Assembly: GCA_021151665.1 (NCBI GenBank)
Contig: JAGKWW010000016.1
Span: 1 to 56,336, forward strand
Source: Flavobacteriaceae bacterium
Lineage (GTDB): Bacteria; Bacteroidota; Bacteroidia; Flavobacteriales; Flavobacteriaceae
DNA length: 56,336 nucleotides
Direction of reading: 5' to 3'
Shown: positions 35,838 through 44,546 of the stretch, one piece after another
Position numbering within the stretch: the first letter of the stretch is position 1
Layout: each line of letters begins with the position of its first letter
The notes under the pieces: model-generated
The model's database searches: none
Told to the model about the DNA's origin: nothing
Seen by the model: the letters and a program-made list of their open reading frames with translations, nothing else
Translations under genes and position numbers: made by a program

Positions 35838-36836
35838 TTATAGTTTATGGGGTATAAAAGGATAATCTTTCTGGTCGTAGACAACGTCATACATCACATT
35901 GAGTTCCGGATACGGCGACTCTTCGGCAAATTTCTCGCATTCTTCCACAAGATCTTTCACTCGCTGATCGATAGCTTCGATTTCTGCGTCTGTAGCGTAA
36001 TTGTTTTCTTTGATGATATCCAGCACCTGGATGATGGGGTCAATCTTCCTGTACTCCTCAACCTCTTCTTTGGTACGGTAGTGCTGCGCGTCGCTCATAG
36101 AGTGGCCACGGTAGCGGTACGTTTTCATTTCGAGGAAAGTAGGCCCGTCTCCCCTGCGTGCCCTTTCGATAGCCTCATGCATGGCTTCGGCTACTTTTAC
36201 CGGGTTCATCCCGTCAACAGGCCCGCATGGCATTTCGTAACCGAGGCCAAGTTTCCAGATGTCGGTATGGTTGGCAGTACGCTCAACCGAAGTACCCATT
36301 GCATAACCGTTGTTCTCTACAATAAATACCACAGGCAGTTTCCACAGCATCGCCATGTTAAAAGCTTCGTGAAGGGAACCCTGGCGTGCGGCACCATCGC
36401 CAAAATAGGTCATGGTAACGCCACCGGTATTAAAATATTTATCGGCGAAAGCCATACCTGCACCTACAGGTATCTGCGCACCCACAATACCGTGGCCGCC
36501 GTAAAAACCGTGTTCTTTAGAAAATATATGCATCGATCCGCCAAGGCCCTGAGAGGTACCTGTGGCCTTACCTAGCAATTCTGCCATAACCCTGCGCGGG
36601 TCTACACCCATACCTATAGGCTGCACGTGGTTACGGTAGGCCGTGATCATTTTATCTTTAGAAAGGTCCATGGCATGAAGTGCGCCCGCAAGCACAGCTT
36701 CCTGCCCATTATACAAGTGGAGGAAACCCCTTACTTTTTGCTGAATGTATAAGGCAGCGAGCTTATCTTCAAACTTACGCCAGAACTGCATATCTTCATA
36801 CCACTTCAGGTAAACTTCTTTTGTAATTTCTTTCAT
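35838..36836 (-). CDS. pdhA: Pyruvate dehydrogenase E1 component, alpha subunit
   Basis: A 332-residue thiamine diphosphate enzyme subunit that decarboxylates pyruvate together with E1-beta. The TPP motif runs from GDGAARQGSLHEAFNMA (about residue 144) to IVENNGYAMGTSVERT, and the phosphorylation-loop-like region TYRYRGHSMSDAQHYR is conserved. HIFSKEHGFYGGHGIVGAQ precedes it. It is complete and typical of E1-alpha of alpha2beta2 complexes. pdhC follows after 6 bases, so E1-alpha and E2 form one operon. The E1-beta gene (pdhB) must lie elsewhere. Confidence 0.95.
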   Translation of the reverse strand: MKEITKEVYLKWYEDMQFWRKFEDKLAALYIQQKVRGFLHLYNGQEAVLAGALHAMDLSKDKMITAYRNHVQPIGMGVDPRRVMAELLGKATGTSQGLGGSMHIFSKEHGFYGGHGIVGAQIPVGAGMAFADKYFNTGGVTMTYFGDGAARQGSLHEAFNMAMLWKLPVVFIVENNGYAMGTSVERTANHTDIWKLGLGYEMPCGPVDGMNPVKVAEAMHEAIERARRGDGPTFLEMKTYRYRGHSMSDAQHYRTKEEVEEYRKIDPIIQVLDIIKENNYATDAEIEAIDQRVKDLVEECEKFAEESPYPELNVMYDVVYDQKDYPFIPHKL

Positions 36837-36915
36837 TGCTGTTTACGTTGCTATGTTTTGTTTTAAAAATAGGTTGTTGGGCGCAAAAAGTTTCCTCACA
36901 CAATTTTGCGAATGG

Positions 36916-36923
36916 CAAAAATA
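36916..36923 (-). promoter_or_regulatory. Possible -7 element of the pdhA-pdhC operon
   Basis: Minus-strand TATTTTTG matches TAnnTTTG and lies 80 bases upstream of the pdhA ATG. A fitting -33 TTG is not evident. Confidence 0.35.
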
Positions 36924-36979
36924 CTACATCGCTGTCAGATGTGAAAATATTAATAGCCTAATTTGGCAGCAGCCCAAAC

Positions 36980-36998
36980 AAAAAGGGGCGTGTGCCCC
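36980..36998 (-). terminator. Terminator after cdd
   Basis: On the minus strand GGGGC-ACAC-GCCCC is followed by TTTTT. It lies 28 bases beyond the cdd stop and ends the porU-porV-cdd direction before the pdhA promoter. Confidence 0.75.
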
Positions 36999-37025
36999 CG
37001 TTTATAATTTTCTTCAGCGCAAATG

Positions 37026-37508
37026 TTATAAAAATTGCTTATCGAACACCAGCGGTAAAAGGTTTTTAAGTGAATCTGATTTATATATCTTGCCTGTTTC
37101 ACCCATAAAATAAATCTCGATACCGCTTTCCTGGCGCACTTCATATTCAGCTATAGACTGCCGGCAGGCACCACATGGAGGTATCGGTGCATCTACCACC
37201 TTATCGTCGGCAGCGGCAGATATTGCCATGCGTACTATCTTTCCTTCGGGATAGGCAGCACCGGCGTGAAATACAGCTACCCGCTCAGCACAAAGCCCCG
37301 ACGGGTATGCCGCATTCTCCTGATTGGAGCCACGCACTATAGCGCCATTATCCATCAGCAGCGCAGCGCCTACCCTGAAACGCGAGTAAGGAGCATAGGC
37401 GGTCTTTCGTACCGCGACCGCTTCGTACATTAAAAGCTTTACATCTTCCGGAAGCTCCGAAACGTTATTATATACGGTAAATGTGGTAGTTATCGTGATG
37501 TGATCCAT
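37026..37508 (-). CDS. cdd: Cytidine deaminase
   Basis: A 160-residue tetrameric-type cytidine deaminase that converts cytidine or deoxycytidine to uridine forms in pyrimidine salvage. Zinc and catalytic residues are visible as GLCAERVAVF (Cys and Glu) and PPCGACRQSI (two Cys). The N-terminal YSRFRVGAALL and NAAYPSG are conserved. It starts directly at the base after the porV stop (TAG-ATG), so it is translated from the porV transcript. There is no functional link to secretion apart from shared transcription. Confidence 0.92.
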   Translation of the reverse strand: MDHITITTTFTVYNNVSELPEDVKLLMYEAVAVRKTAYAPYSRFRVGAALLMDNGAIVRGSNQENAAYPSGLCAERVAVFHAGAAYPEGKIVRMAISAAADDKVVDAPIPPCGACRQSIAEYEVRQESGIEIYFMGETGKIYKSDSLKNLLPLVFDKQFL

Positions 37509-38732
37509 CTAGTACTGGTCGTATTGGTCTCCAAAGTTAAAGGTAAGCGAGAATCGAAGAGTGTTCTCAAGCGGGTTGCGCACCTGCGAAGCAGAGAAAA
37601 GGTAAGACACATCTACTTTTATCGTAGTGTACTTAAATCCGGCCCCTAAAGAAAAGAACCTGCGGGCACCCTTCATTTTGTCCTCGTTAAAATATCCGGC
37701 GCGAAGTGCGAATGAATCCTGGTACGTATATTCGGCAGCTACCGAGTAGGTAAACTCCTTAAGCTCTTCGCTAAAGCCGTCGGGCGCATCGTTGAACGAT
37801 TTGAAAACTCCTGAAACCCAGCTCGTTTTCTTATAATCATTTAGCGCCTGTTCATACTGCGCATCAGCGACTGCTTTGTCTGCATTGTCAATATTGCCGT
37901 CGTTGTTGAAATCTATAATTTCTACTTTCGCCGGAGGCGTAGGCACCAGAAGTTTTGCCACTTCCACGCTAACCGCTACTTTATTGTACTCGTCGAACAT
38001 AAAATCGAACCCACCGCCAAGCCTCATGTTGGAAGGCAGGAAGTTAGAGGTTGCGCCGTCAGGATTCTCGTCGTTGTTATAATTGATCTTAGGCCCGAGG
38101 TTCTGGAAATTGAAACCTGCCCTCCAGCGTCCGTTGAAGTCATCATAAGCAACTTCTTCTGACTGGTAATAACCGGCAACATCAAATGCAAAGGTTTTGG
38201 CCGCCTTGGCATCACCCCCACCAGAAGCTTCGGGTATGCGCAGGTTAGAACTGATAAAGCGCCCGGCAACCGACATAGAGAACTGCTCACTAAGCTGAAG
38301 CGCATACGAAAGGTCAAGCGCAAGTTCGTTCGGGTTACGGGTTACCACTACTTCATCCGGGTCGGGCGTTTCGCGAAGCTGAATTTCACCAAGCCCAAAA
38401 TAGCGCAGGCTTCCTGCAAAGGCGCTTCTTTCGTTAAACCTGTTATAAAAAGTTACCTGCCCCAACGATATATCGCTGGCAATAGAGGTAAGGTAGGGCG
38501 TGTAACTCGCGGATACACCAAACTTATCGAGGGCAAACGCATATTTTGCGGGGTTCCATTGCTGGGAATAGGCATCCGGAGAGGTAGCCACACCCTGGTC
38601 GGCCATACCTGCAGCCCGTGCATCGGCAGCGATAAGCAGGAAAGGTACACCGGTTGTAATTACACGCTCATTCTGAGCCTTTGCAGCCTGCATTCCAAGT
38701 AGGCCAAGCGCCAGCAGTAGTATCTTTTTCAT
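37509..38732 (-). CDS. porV: T9SS outer-membrane shuttle/attachment protein PorV (LptO)
   Basis: A 407-residue outer-membrane beta-barrel related to FadL-type barrels. In type IX secretion it takes client proteins from the SprA translocon and delivers them to PorU for sorting-domain removal. A signal peptide ends near AKAQ, followed by the family's VITTGVPFLLIAADARAAGM and QWNPAKYAF. The C-terminal YTTIKVDVSYLF and TLRFSLTFNFG strands fit a barrel. A loop with NDGNIDNADKAVADA could be acidic and solvent-exposed. It lies directly downstream of porU as in other Flavobacteriia. It also appears to have its own promoter within the end of porU. Confidence 0.93.
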   Translation of the reverse strand: MKKILLLALGLLGMQAAKAQNERVITTGVPFLLIAADARAAGMADQGVATSPDAYSQQWNPAKYAFALDKFGVSASYTPYLTSIASDISLGQVTFYNRFNERSAFAGSLRYFGLGEIQLRETPDPDEVVVTRNPNELALDLSYALQLSEQFSMSVAGRFISSNLRIPEASGGGDAKAAKTFAFDVAGYYQSEEVAYDDFNGRWRAGFNFQNLGPKINYNNDENPDGATSNFLPSNMRLGGGFDFMFDEYNKVAVSVEVAKLLVPTPPAKVEIIDFNNDGNIDNADKAVADAQYEQALNDYKKTSWVSGVFKSFNDAPDGFSEELKEFTYSVAAEYTYQDSFALRAGYFNEDKMKGARRFFSLGAGFKYTTIKVDVSYLFSASQVRNPLENTLRFSLTFNFGDQYDQY

Positions 38733-38756
38733 TGGGTTTCGAAAATTTTAAGGTAA

Positions 38757-38785
38757 CAAATATAGTATTTTTTAAAGCAATACAA
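38757..38785 (-). promoter_or_regulatory. Promoter of porV inside the 3' end of porU (TTG-N18-TATATTTG)
   Basis: Minus-strand TTG at 38785-38783 and TATATTTG at 38764-38757 (exact -7 consensus) have an 18-base spacer. It straddles the porU stop and would start transcription about 18 bases before the porV ATG. Confidence 0.55.
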
Positions 38786-41700
38786 GTTTCTCGTACTTTT
38801 CGGCTTTATTATTTGTGGAAGACGATTTTACGGTGAGCTTATAAATATAAACCCCTTTCCCTATGCGGTCGCCAAAATCATCGCGCCCGTCCCAACGGAT
38901 ATCGCGACTCAAAAAGCCATCTGTAGTGACCGACTGGTTGATCGTTTTTACCACTTTGCCTGTAACTGTGAATATCTGGACCTGTACATCCAGCGGCTCA
39001 TACGGCCGGTTGTGGGTAAACCAAAACTCCGTGTAGCTCACGAACGGGTTAGGATAGTTAAGTACTTTTTCGAGGACTACGCCTTCATCGCCTACTACCA
39101 CAAACTGTATCTCGGCCGTGATCAGGTTGTTGTACACGTCCCATGCCTTGAAGGTTATCGTATGAAGCCCTTTGGCCAGGTTGCTAAGCGGGAAATTGAG
39201 ATGCCCGCGCGTATAATCGTTGACTTCGGTTTCATAATAGTCATTAAGGATGTATGGGTTGTTCTCGTTGCCATCGAGTATCGCGACAATATCATGCCCT
39301 ATGCCACTCGCGGTATTAATACCGTGCTCATCTTCAAGATGGGCAAGGAATATCGGTGACGAATTGGTGATGCCCCCGCTCACAAACGACGTATCATTCA
39401 TATAAAGCTTCACCTTCGGCGGGGTATTATCTGCCACCGCATTTGCGTTTACACCCCCAATCTGAATACTGTTGTTATATCCTGTCTGGTCCTCAAGAAT
39501 GTTATTTCGCTTCGCGTAAAAACTAATGCGGCCTGCGCCAACCGGTACGCGGATATCGCGCGGCACGACAAAGCCAAATTCAAACCTCCCGTTGTTTACC
39601 GAAGCATTCCCGCGGAAGATGGTTTCGCCAAGCGTGGTAAAGGGAACTATCGTATAAGGTGCATCGTTACCTAATGTTTGCCGTTGGATATTTTTATCGA
39701 AAACAGAAACGGCAAGGTCTCCGCTATAATTATTCAGGATGCTGCCACCTTCATCGGTAACCATGCCTGCCATCTTTACATAGGCCAGCGAATTAAGTAC
39801 CGGCATGCCGGATGACACAGGCACATCGTTTACAGCGGTAAGAACCACATTGAGTTTCGGTATGGCCAGCTTCAAGGCCGGATCGCCTACAAAGGCAATA
39901 ACACGCGCGAGGTTGCTCTGCGAAACCTTCGTCTGGCGCAGCGCCTCGGCCATTGATGGGTAAGCCCCGCCGGCAAATGAATAAAGCCTTGCCGAAAGCG
40001 CATCATTAAACGGAAGCGCTACACTTACAAACAGCGCCCGTGTGGTGGTGATCATTGCAATAGCTCCCCCATCCGGATTCCAGTATATATATTCGCCGCA
40101 GGTGGGCCTGTAAGGGTTATCAAATTTAGTAAGCTCGCAGGTACAGGTAATAAACAGCGGGTATTTGTTTTTGTTGGTAAGGTTCTGCGCATCAGTCTTT
40201 TCAAAGATACGTTCGCTGGCCAGCCCGTCTTCCCCACCGTGTCCCAGGTAATTTACCACCAGCGCACCGTAATTGATGTAGCGTATCAGCTGCTCTTTTG
40301 CCTGGGGATAACGCTGCCCTCCTGCCGAGGCTTCCTGCACGTACGAGTCGGTGTGCACTTTGCGCATATTTATAAAAGGGCGTGTTGCAATAAGTGTCTG
40401 TGCCAGTGAGTCGATATGCGTCATAAGGTTGCCGCCCCCGTTTTCAAGGTCGTCAGATGCTACAATGTATTCATTGCGCCACCTACCGTATGCCTCCTCT
40501 GATTTATAGGCAACCACCTTGTTTACCATTTCTGCGGCCTGCGAGGCAGTACTCACGATCATGCGGCCTACTGCTATATCAAGGCCTTCGTTATCATCGA
40601 AAAGCATCCTGCCCTCTGCCGGGTCCATCAGCCCAAAGAAATCGTCTGAGGCAAAGGTGAGTGTAATGTCATAGTTAGGAAGCTGCGACCCTTCGCCGGG
40701 GCCGTCGTAAGCATGAAGGATAGGTACTATATTCGTATTCCGTGGAATGCGGTCTTTATAGTCGAATGATGCATCGCCAAAAAGGTTAAGGTACTTAATG
40801 CGTTTATCTGTAGAAGAAGCGTTGGTATATACATACTTCACGAAGTTGCGGATCGCGGCAATATCCTGCTTGCCCGAAGAAAACTCCTGATAGATATTAT
40901 CGAGCGTTACAACTTTTACGTTAAGCCCCGACTGTGTGCGGTGAAAGTTGGCAAGCACATCGGCCTGTCCCTTTAAGAACTGTGGTGTGACGATGATGTA
41001 ATCTACATCCTGAAACTGCCCCTGAGCCCCGGAAAATATCGTACCCTTCAGGTTCTGGTTGGCCACCCTAGGGTTACCTTCCTTTAAAGGGGAATAATAA
41101 TCTCCGCCATCCAGCGCGATATACTTTCGCGCTTCGCCCATAGCAGCGCGAAAAGCAAAAGACTGTCCTGTACTGTTGGCAAGGCCCGAGACATTATAGA
41201 TATCGGTGATATCCCATACTTCGTTTATTCCCTGCGCATTCGAGAACTGGTATTCTATTATACCAATCGCAGCAGCCGCATCATTGTAGGTAAAACGAAA
41301 CTGCCTGCCATATCCCTTCAGTTTGCGTTTCGCCTTAATTATGATATAATCGAGCCACGCATTTGCCGTAGGTACACCATTATTATTATACTCCAGCGTA
41401 ACCGTGATTTCGTTGCCTGATGGCGTTACATTTCCATTAAAAAAGGCGTCCATGGCAGCGGTGTACATTGGCAGCGCAGCGAAAGCCATTGTACCGGCCT
41501 GCTGTCCGTTGACTTTTACGTTCATCGACGACGCAAAATCTGAAGCTGCGGCAGCCGATACCGTAACGTTTACGGGCGCGGCATCAAGGTCGGGTATCGT
41601 AAATTTAAAATCCTGCGATTCGTCTACATTAAAGGCTTCGCCATGCCATTTACGCCCGAGCCGGGCAATGCTTACCAGGTCGCGCTCGTGGTATTGGTAT

Positions 41701-42620
41701 TCATCATAGGATGTAACGGATGTAGTTGGCGCCCCGGAAGGCTGCACGAGCGCGGTGATACGTTTACCATCGGCACCGCCCGATGTAACATAATAATAGG
41801 AACGGTCGGCAAAAAGATTACTGTGGGTATCGCTTTCGGTGTTCCAGTTATCTACACCCTCGGCATAGAAAAGGATGTAGTCGTCGCCGTCAAACACGCC
41901 ATCTTCTTCCCCCACAAACTTTACGGCGTTCTCGGCCAGGTCCATCGGATAAGGCGTACTATTAAGGAGTGGCGCCATGCGGCCGCCGTTTCCGTAAATC
42001 TTTATTTTTCTCGGATCGGTATCCGCGTTAAAACCGAGCGATTGCAAAAACTGCTTACTTAGCTTATACACTCCCGACTTCTCTACATAAAAGCGGAACC
42101 ACTCGCCATTGGCCAGTACAGAGTTAGACACCACACTTGTATTCATAAAAGTCCTGGCGGCCATGCGGGCAGTGCCCATGCTGTAACTAAATGAGAAAGA
42201 CTTTACCCTTTTAAAGCCGGAGCCGTCTTTTACTATCGGGGCAAGCCTGAGCGCGGCAAACCACTCCGTTCGCGCCAGCGACGTACCAAGGGTGGCATTA
42301 ATTGAAGAAGGAATATTTTTGGCTGACACTTCGCCCAGCTGTGCCGAGCTTATTGCTTCATATTGGATATTATCTATTTTAAGGGAAGCGGCATCCACCT
42401 CTCCCGAAACAGGAAACTTATAAGTAAAGGTAAGCTGCCTGCGATGCGTATCATAATTCATATACTCCGCCTGAAATTGTGGCAGCACAACCAGTGTGTC
42501 GCCTATGCGGCAGGGGGCGGGCTCTTTCCATTCCAGCGATATGGCGGTACCCTGTTGCTGGGCAAACGCCGGTATTGCACAAAAAAGTAGTATAATAAGG
42601 AGTAATTTCTTTTTCATCAT
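38772..42620 (-). CDS. porU: T9SS sortase PorU (C25 gingipain-like)
   Basis: The 1282-residue sortase of type IX secretion; it cleaves C-terminal sorting domains at the cell surface and links some clients to lipopolysaccharide. ATG at 42620 (or 42617) gives a signal peptide KKLLLIILLFCAIPAFA; an in-frame ATG at 42680 would merely add 20 residues before it. The C25 dyad is visible: His in NYLGHGGEDGLASERIF (about residue 792) and Cys in FITCTCELTKFDNPYR (about residue 827). The preceding DYIIVTPQFLKGQADVL and LFGDASFDYK also match gingipain-like domains. The C-terminus ends with a sorting-domain-like fold (VLNYPNPF, then GKGVYIYKLTV). Divergent from gldJ. Confidence 0.95.
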   Translation of the reverse strand: MMKKKLLLIILLFCAIPAFAQQQGTAISLEWKEPAPCRIGDTLVVLPQFQAEYMNYDTHRRQLTFTYKFPVSGEVDAASLKIDNIQYEAISSAQLGEVSAKNIPSSINATLGTSLARTEWFAALRLAPIVKDGSGFKRVKSFSFSYSMGTARMAARTFMNTSVVSNSVLANGEWFRFYVEKSGVYKLSKQFLQSLGFNADTDPRKIKIYGNGGRMAPLLNSTPYPMDLAENAVKFVGEEDGVFDGDDYILFYAEGVDNWNTESDTHSNLFADRSYYYVTSGGADGKRITALVQPSGAPTTSVTSYDEYQYHERDLVSIARLGRKWHGEAFNVDESQDFKFTIPDLDAAPVNVTVSAAAASDFASSMNVKVNGQQAGTMAFAALPMYTAAMDAFFNGNVTPSGNEITVTLEYNNNGVPTANAWLDYIIIKAKRKLKGYGRQFRFTYNDAAAAIGIIEYQFSNAQGINEVWDITDIYNVSGLANSTGQSFAFRAAMGEARKYIALDGGDYYSPLKEGNPRVANQNLKGTIFSGAQGQFQDVDYIIVTPQFLKGQADVLANFHRTQSGLNVKVVTLDNIYQEFSSGKQDIAAIRNFVKYVYTNASSTDKRIKYLNLFGDASFDYKDRIPRNTNIVPILHAYDGPGEGSQLPNYDITLTFASDDFFGLMDPAEGRMLFDDNEGLDIAVGRMIVSTASQAAEMVNKVVAYKSEEAYGRWRNEYIVASDDLENGGGNLMTHIDSLAQTLIATRPFINMRKVHTDSYVQEASAGGQRYPQAKEQLIRYINYGALVVNYLGHGGEDGLASERIFEKTDAQNLTNKNKYPLFITCTCELTKFDNPYRPTCGEYIYWNPDGGAIAMITTTRALFVSVALPFNDALSARLYSFAGGAYPSMAEALRQTKVSQSNLARVIAFVGDPALKLAIPKLNVVLTAVNDVPVSSGMPVLNSLAYVKMAGMVTDEGGSILNNYSGDLAVSVFDKNIQRQTLGNDAPYTIVPFTTLGETIFRGNASVNNGRFEFGFVVPRDIRVPVGAGRISFYAKRNNILEDQTGYNNSIQIGGVNANAVADNTPPKVKLYMNDTSFVSGGITNSSPIFLAHLEDEHGINTASGIGHDIVAILDGNENNPYILNDYYETEVNDYTRGHLNFPLSNLAKGLHTITFKAWDVYNNLITAEIQFVVVGDEGVVLEKVLNYPNPFVSYTEFWFTHNRPYEPLDVQVQIFTVTGKVVKTINQSVTTDGFLSRDIRWDGRDDFGDRIGKGVYIYKLTVKSSSTNNKAEKYEKLVLL

Positions 42621-42766
42621 CCTGACAACGCGAAACGCCGTAACATTATTACAAATACGGCTACATTTTTTTAAATGCACTAAAATGCAATATTAGTTGA
42701 AAATAGGCGTTTTCATCCTGTATGTTTCACACAATTTTTGAGTTTAATTAAATTTTTAAAAACGTG

Positions 42767-42796
42767 TTGCGGTTTAATGGTTAATTATTATATTGC
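42767..42796 (+). promoter_or_regulatory. Possible promoter of gldJ (TTG-N19-TATATTGC)
   Basis: TTG at 42767-42769 and TATATTGC at 42789-42796 (6 of 8 to the consensus) are spaced by 19 bases, leaving a leader of about 25 bases. In the same porU-gldJ gap, an inverted repeat GCCGTA/TACGGC (42637-42642/42656-42661) lies just upstream of porU. Confidence 0.35.
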
Positions 42797-42825
42797 GCCA
42801 CAAAATTTTATTTACCTACAGAAAG

Positions 42826-44493
42826 ATGAAGATTAACAAGATCACAGCTTTACAATTGGTGCTTGCGTTCGCGGTAGCAGTTGGTTTTACTGGTTGTAGC
42901 AAAAAAGGAGGTTCGGGTAACACCTCTACTGCAACCGGTTGGAAGATCAATGACAAGAAGGGCGGATTCCAACACAATTCCAAGTACAAAAAGCAGGATG
43001 CTGCGCCCGGACTGGTGGAAGTTGAAGGCGGAACCTTTACCATGGGAAGGGTTGCAGACGATGTAATGCACGACTGGAACAATACTCCTACCCAACAGCA
43101 CGTACAGTCTTTCTATATGGATGAAACAGAGGTAACCAATGTTATGTACATGGAATACCTTGACTGGTTGAAAACTGTATTCCCTCCAACCGAGGAAAAC
43201 TATAAGAACATTTATGTGGGCGCACTGCCGGATACCCTGGTATGGAGGAGCGCGCTTGGCTATAATGAAACAATGACCAACAACTACCTGAGGCACCCTG
43301 CTTACAGCGACTACCCTGTGGTAGGCGTTAACTGGATCCAGGCGGTTGAGTTTGCCAAATGGAGGACTGACAGGGTTAACGAAGGTGTTCTTGAAAAAGA
43401 AGGCTACCTGAAAAAAGATGCTAAAATCACAGATGTATCTGCAGAGAGCACATTTAGCACAGAAGCTTACCTTGAAAGCCCAAGCAAGTCTTTCGGCGGA
43501 AATGAAGAGATTGTGCTGAAAGGCCCGAAAAATAAACTTGCCAGCAAAGAGGGCGCTAAGGGTGTTTATGCCCAGAGGACTTCGGGGCTTATTCTTCCTG
43601 AATACAGGCTTCCTACCGAAGCTGAGTGGGAATATGCAGCTGTGGCACTTGTAGGTAACCGTGAGTACAACCTTTACCGTGGTAACAAAAAATATCCTTG
43701 GAAAGGCCAGTACACCCGTAACGGAAAAAGGCAAAGTAAAGGTGACCAGCTTGCCAACTTCAAACAGGGTAAAGGTGACTACGGCGGAATTGCAGGATGG
43801 AGCGATGACAACGCTGATATTACTGCACCGGTTAAATCTTACCCTCCAAACGATTTCGGCCTTTATGATATGGCAGGTAACGTAGCCGAGTGGGTAGCCG
43901 ACGTATACCGTCCGATTGTAGATGATGAGGCAAATGACTTCAACTACTACAGGGGTAACGTTTACATGAAAAACAAAATTGGCGAGGATGGAAGGGCTGA
44001 GCTTGTAACTGCCGAAACTATAGAGTATGACACACTAAGCAACGGAAGGATACAGTACCGCAACCTGCCAGGCCAGATAGCCCAGCAACAGATCACTAAA
44101 GATGATACATACCTGAGGCAAAACTATACCCGCAGCGACAACAGGAACTGGAGAGATGGTGACAGGCAGTCTTCACGCTACTATGACTTTGGCGGAACAG
44201 ATGAAGAAAAAGAAGACGAAGCAAAAAGGATGTACGATTCTCCGCTTCACCTTGTAGCCAAAGACAGCCTTGGTAACATGATACGCGAGTACGACAAGTC
44301 TTCTAAAAGGACTACCCTTGTAAACGACAACGTAAGGGTTTACAAAGGTGGATCATGGAGGGACAGGGCTTACTGGCTTGACCCTGCCCAGAGAAGGTAC
44401 TTCCCGCAGGATATGGCAACAGACTATATCGGTTTCCGTTGCGCAATGTCTAAGGTTGGACCGAAGAATACCAAGAAAAAAGCAAGAAACTAA
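42826..44493 (+). CDS. gldJ: Gliding motility lipoprotein GldJ
   Basis: A 555-residue outer-membrane lipoprotein needed for gliding and type IX secretion, stabilising GldK and the motor-linked ring. ATG at 42826 gives a lipoprotein signal ending GFTGCSKKG. The body is a formylglycine-generating-enzyme (FGE/SUMF) fold: VEGGTFTMGRVADD near residue 60, VVGVNWIQAVEFAKWR, LPTEAEWEYAAVAL, GLYDMAGNVAEWVADVY, and the C-terminal YKGGSWRDRAYWLDPAQRRY and YIGFRCAMS. The catalytic Cys pair of true FGE is absent, fitting a structural role. It is divergent from porU; murF follows behind a hairpin. Confidence 0.95.
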   Translation: MKINKITALQLVLAFAVAVGFTGCSKKGGSGNTSTATGWKINDKKGGFQHNSKYKKQDAAPGLVEVEGGTFTMGRVADDVMHDWNNTPTQQHVQSFYMDETEVTNVMYMEYLDWLKTVFPPTEENYKNIYVGALPDTLVWRSALGYNETMTNNYLRHPAYSDYPVVGVNWIQAVEFAKWRTDRVNEGVLEKEGYLKKDAKITDVSAESTFSTEAYLESPSKSFGGNEEIVLKGPKNKLASKEGAKGVYAQRTSGLILPEYRLPTEAEWEYAAVALVGNREYNLYRGNKKYPWKGQYTRNGKRQSKGDQLANFKQGKGDYGGIAGWSDDNADITAPVKSYPPNDFGLYDMAGNVAEWVADVYRPIVDDEANDFNYYRGNVYMKNKIGEDGRAELVTAETIEYDTLSNGRIQYRNLPGQIAQQQITKDDTYLRQNYTRSDNRNWRDGDRQSSRYYDFGGTDEEKEDEAKRMYDSPLHLVAKDSLGNMIREYDKSSKRTTLVNDNVRVYKGGSWRDRAYWLDPAQRRYFPQDMATDYIGFRCAMSKVGPKNTKKKARN

Positions 44494-44510
44494 ATCTTTC
44501 GATACTACAA

Positions 44511-44541
44511 TAAAAGCCCTATCTTAGGGCTTTTATTTTTT
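44511..44541 (+). terminator. Terminator after gldJ, abutting the murF start
   Basis: AAAAGCCCTA (44512-44521) pairs with TAGGGCTTTT (44525-44534), followed by ATTTTTT. The T tract ends 6 bases before the murF ATG at 44547, leaving no room for a promoter. Confidence 0.8.
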
Positions 44542-44546
44542 ATACC

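Noticed and set aside
42637..42661. Inverted repeat GCCGTA/TACGGC upstream of porU
   Set aside because: The arms are only 6 bases with a 13-base spacer and there is no second copy; it is too weak to call an operator.
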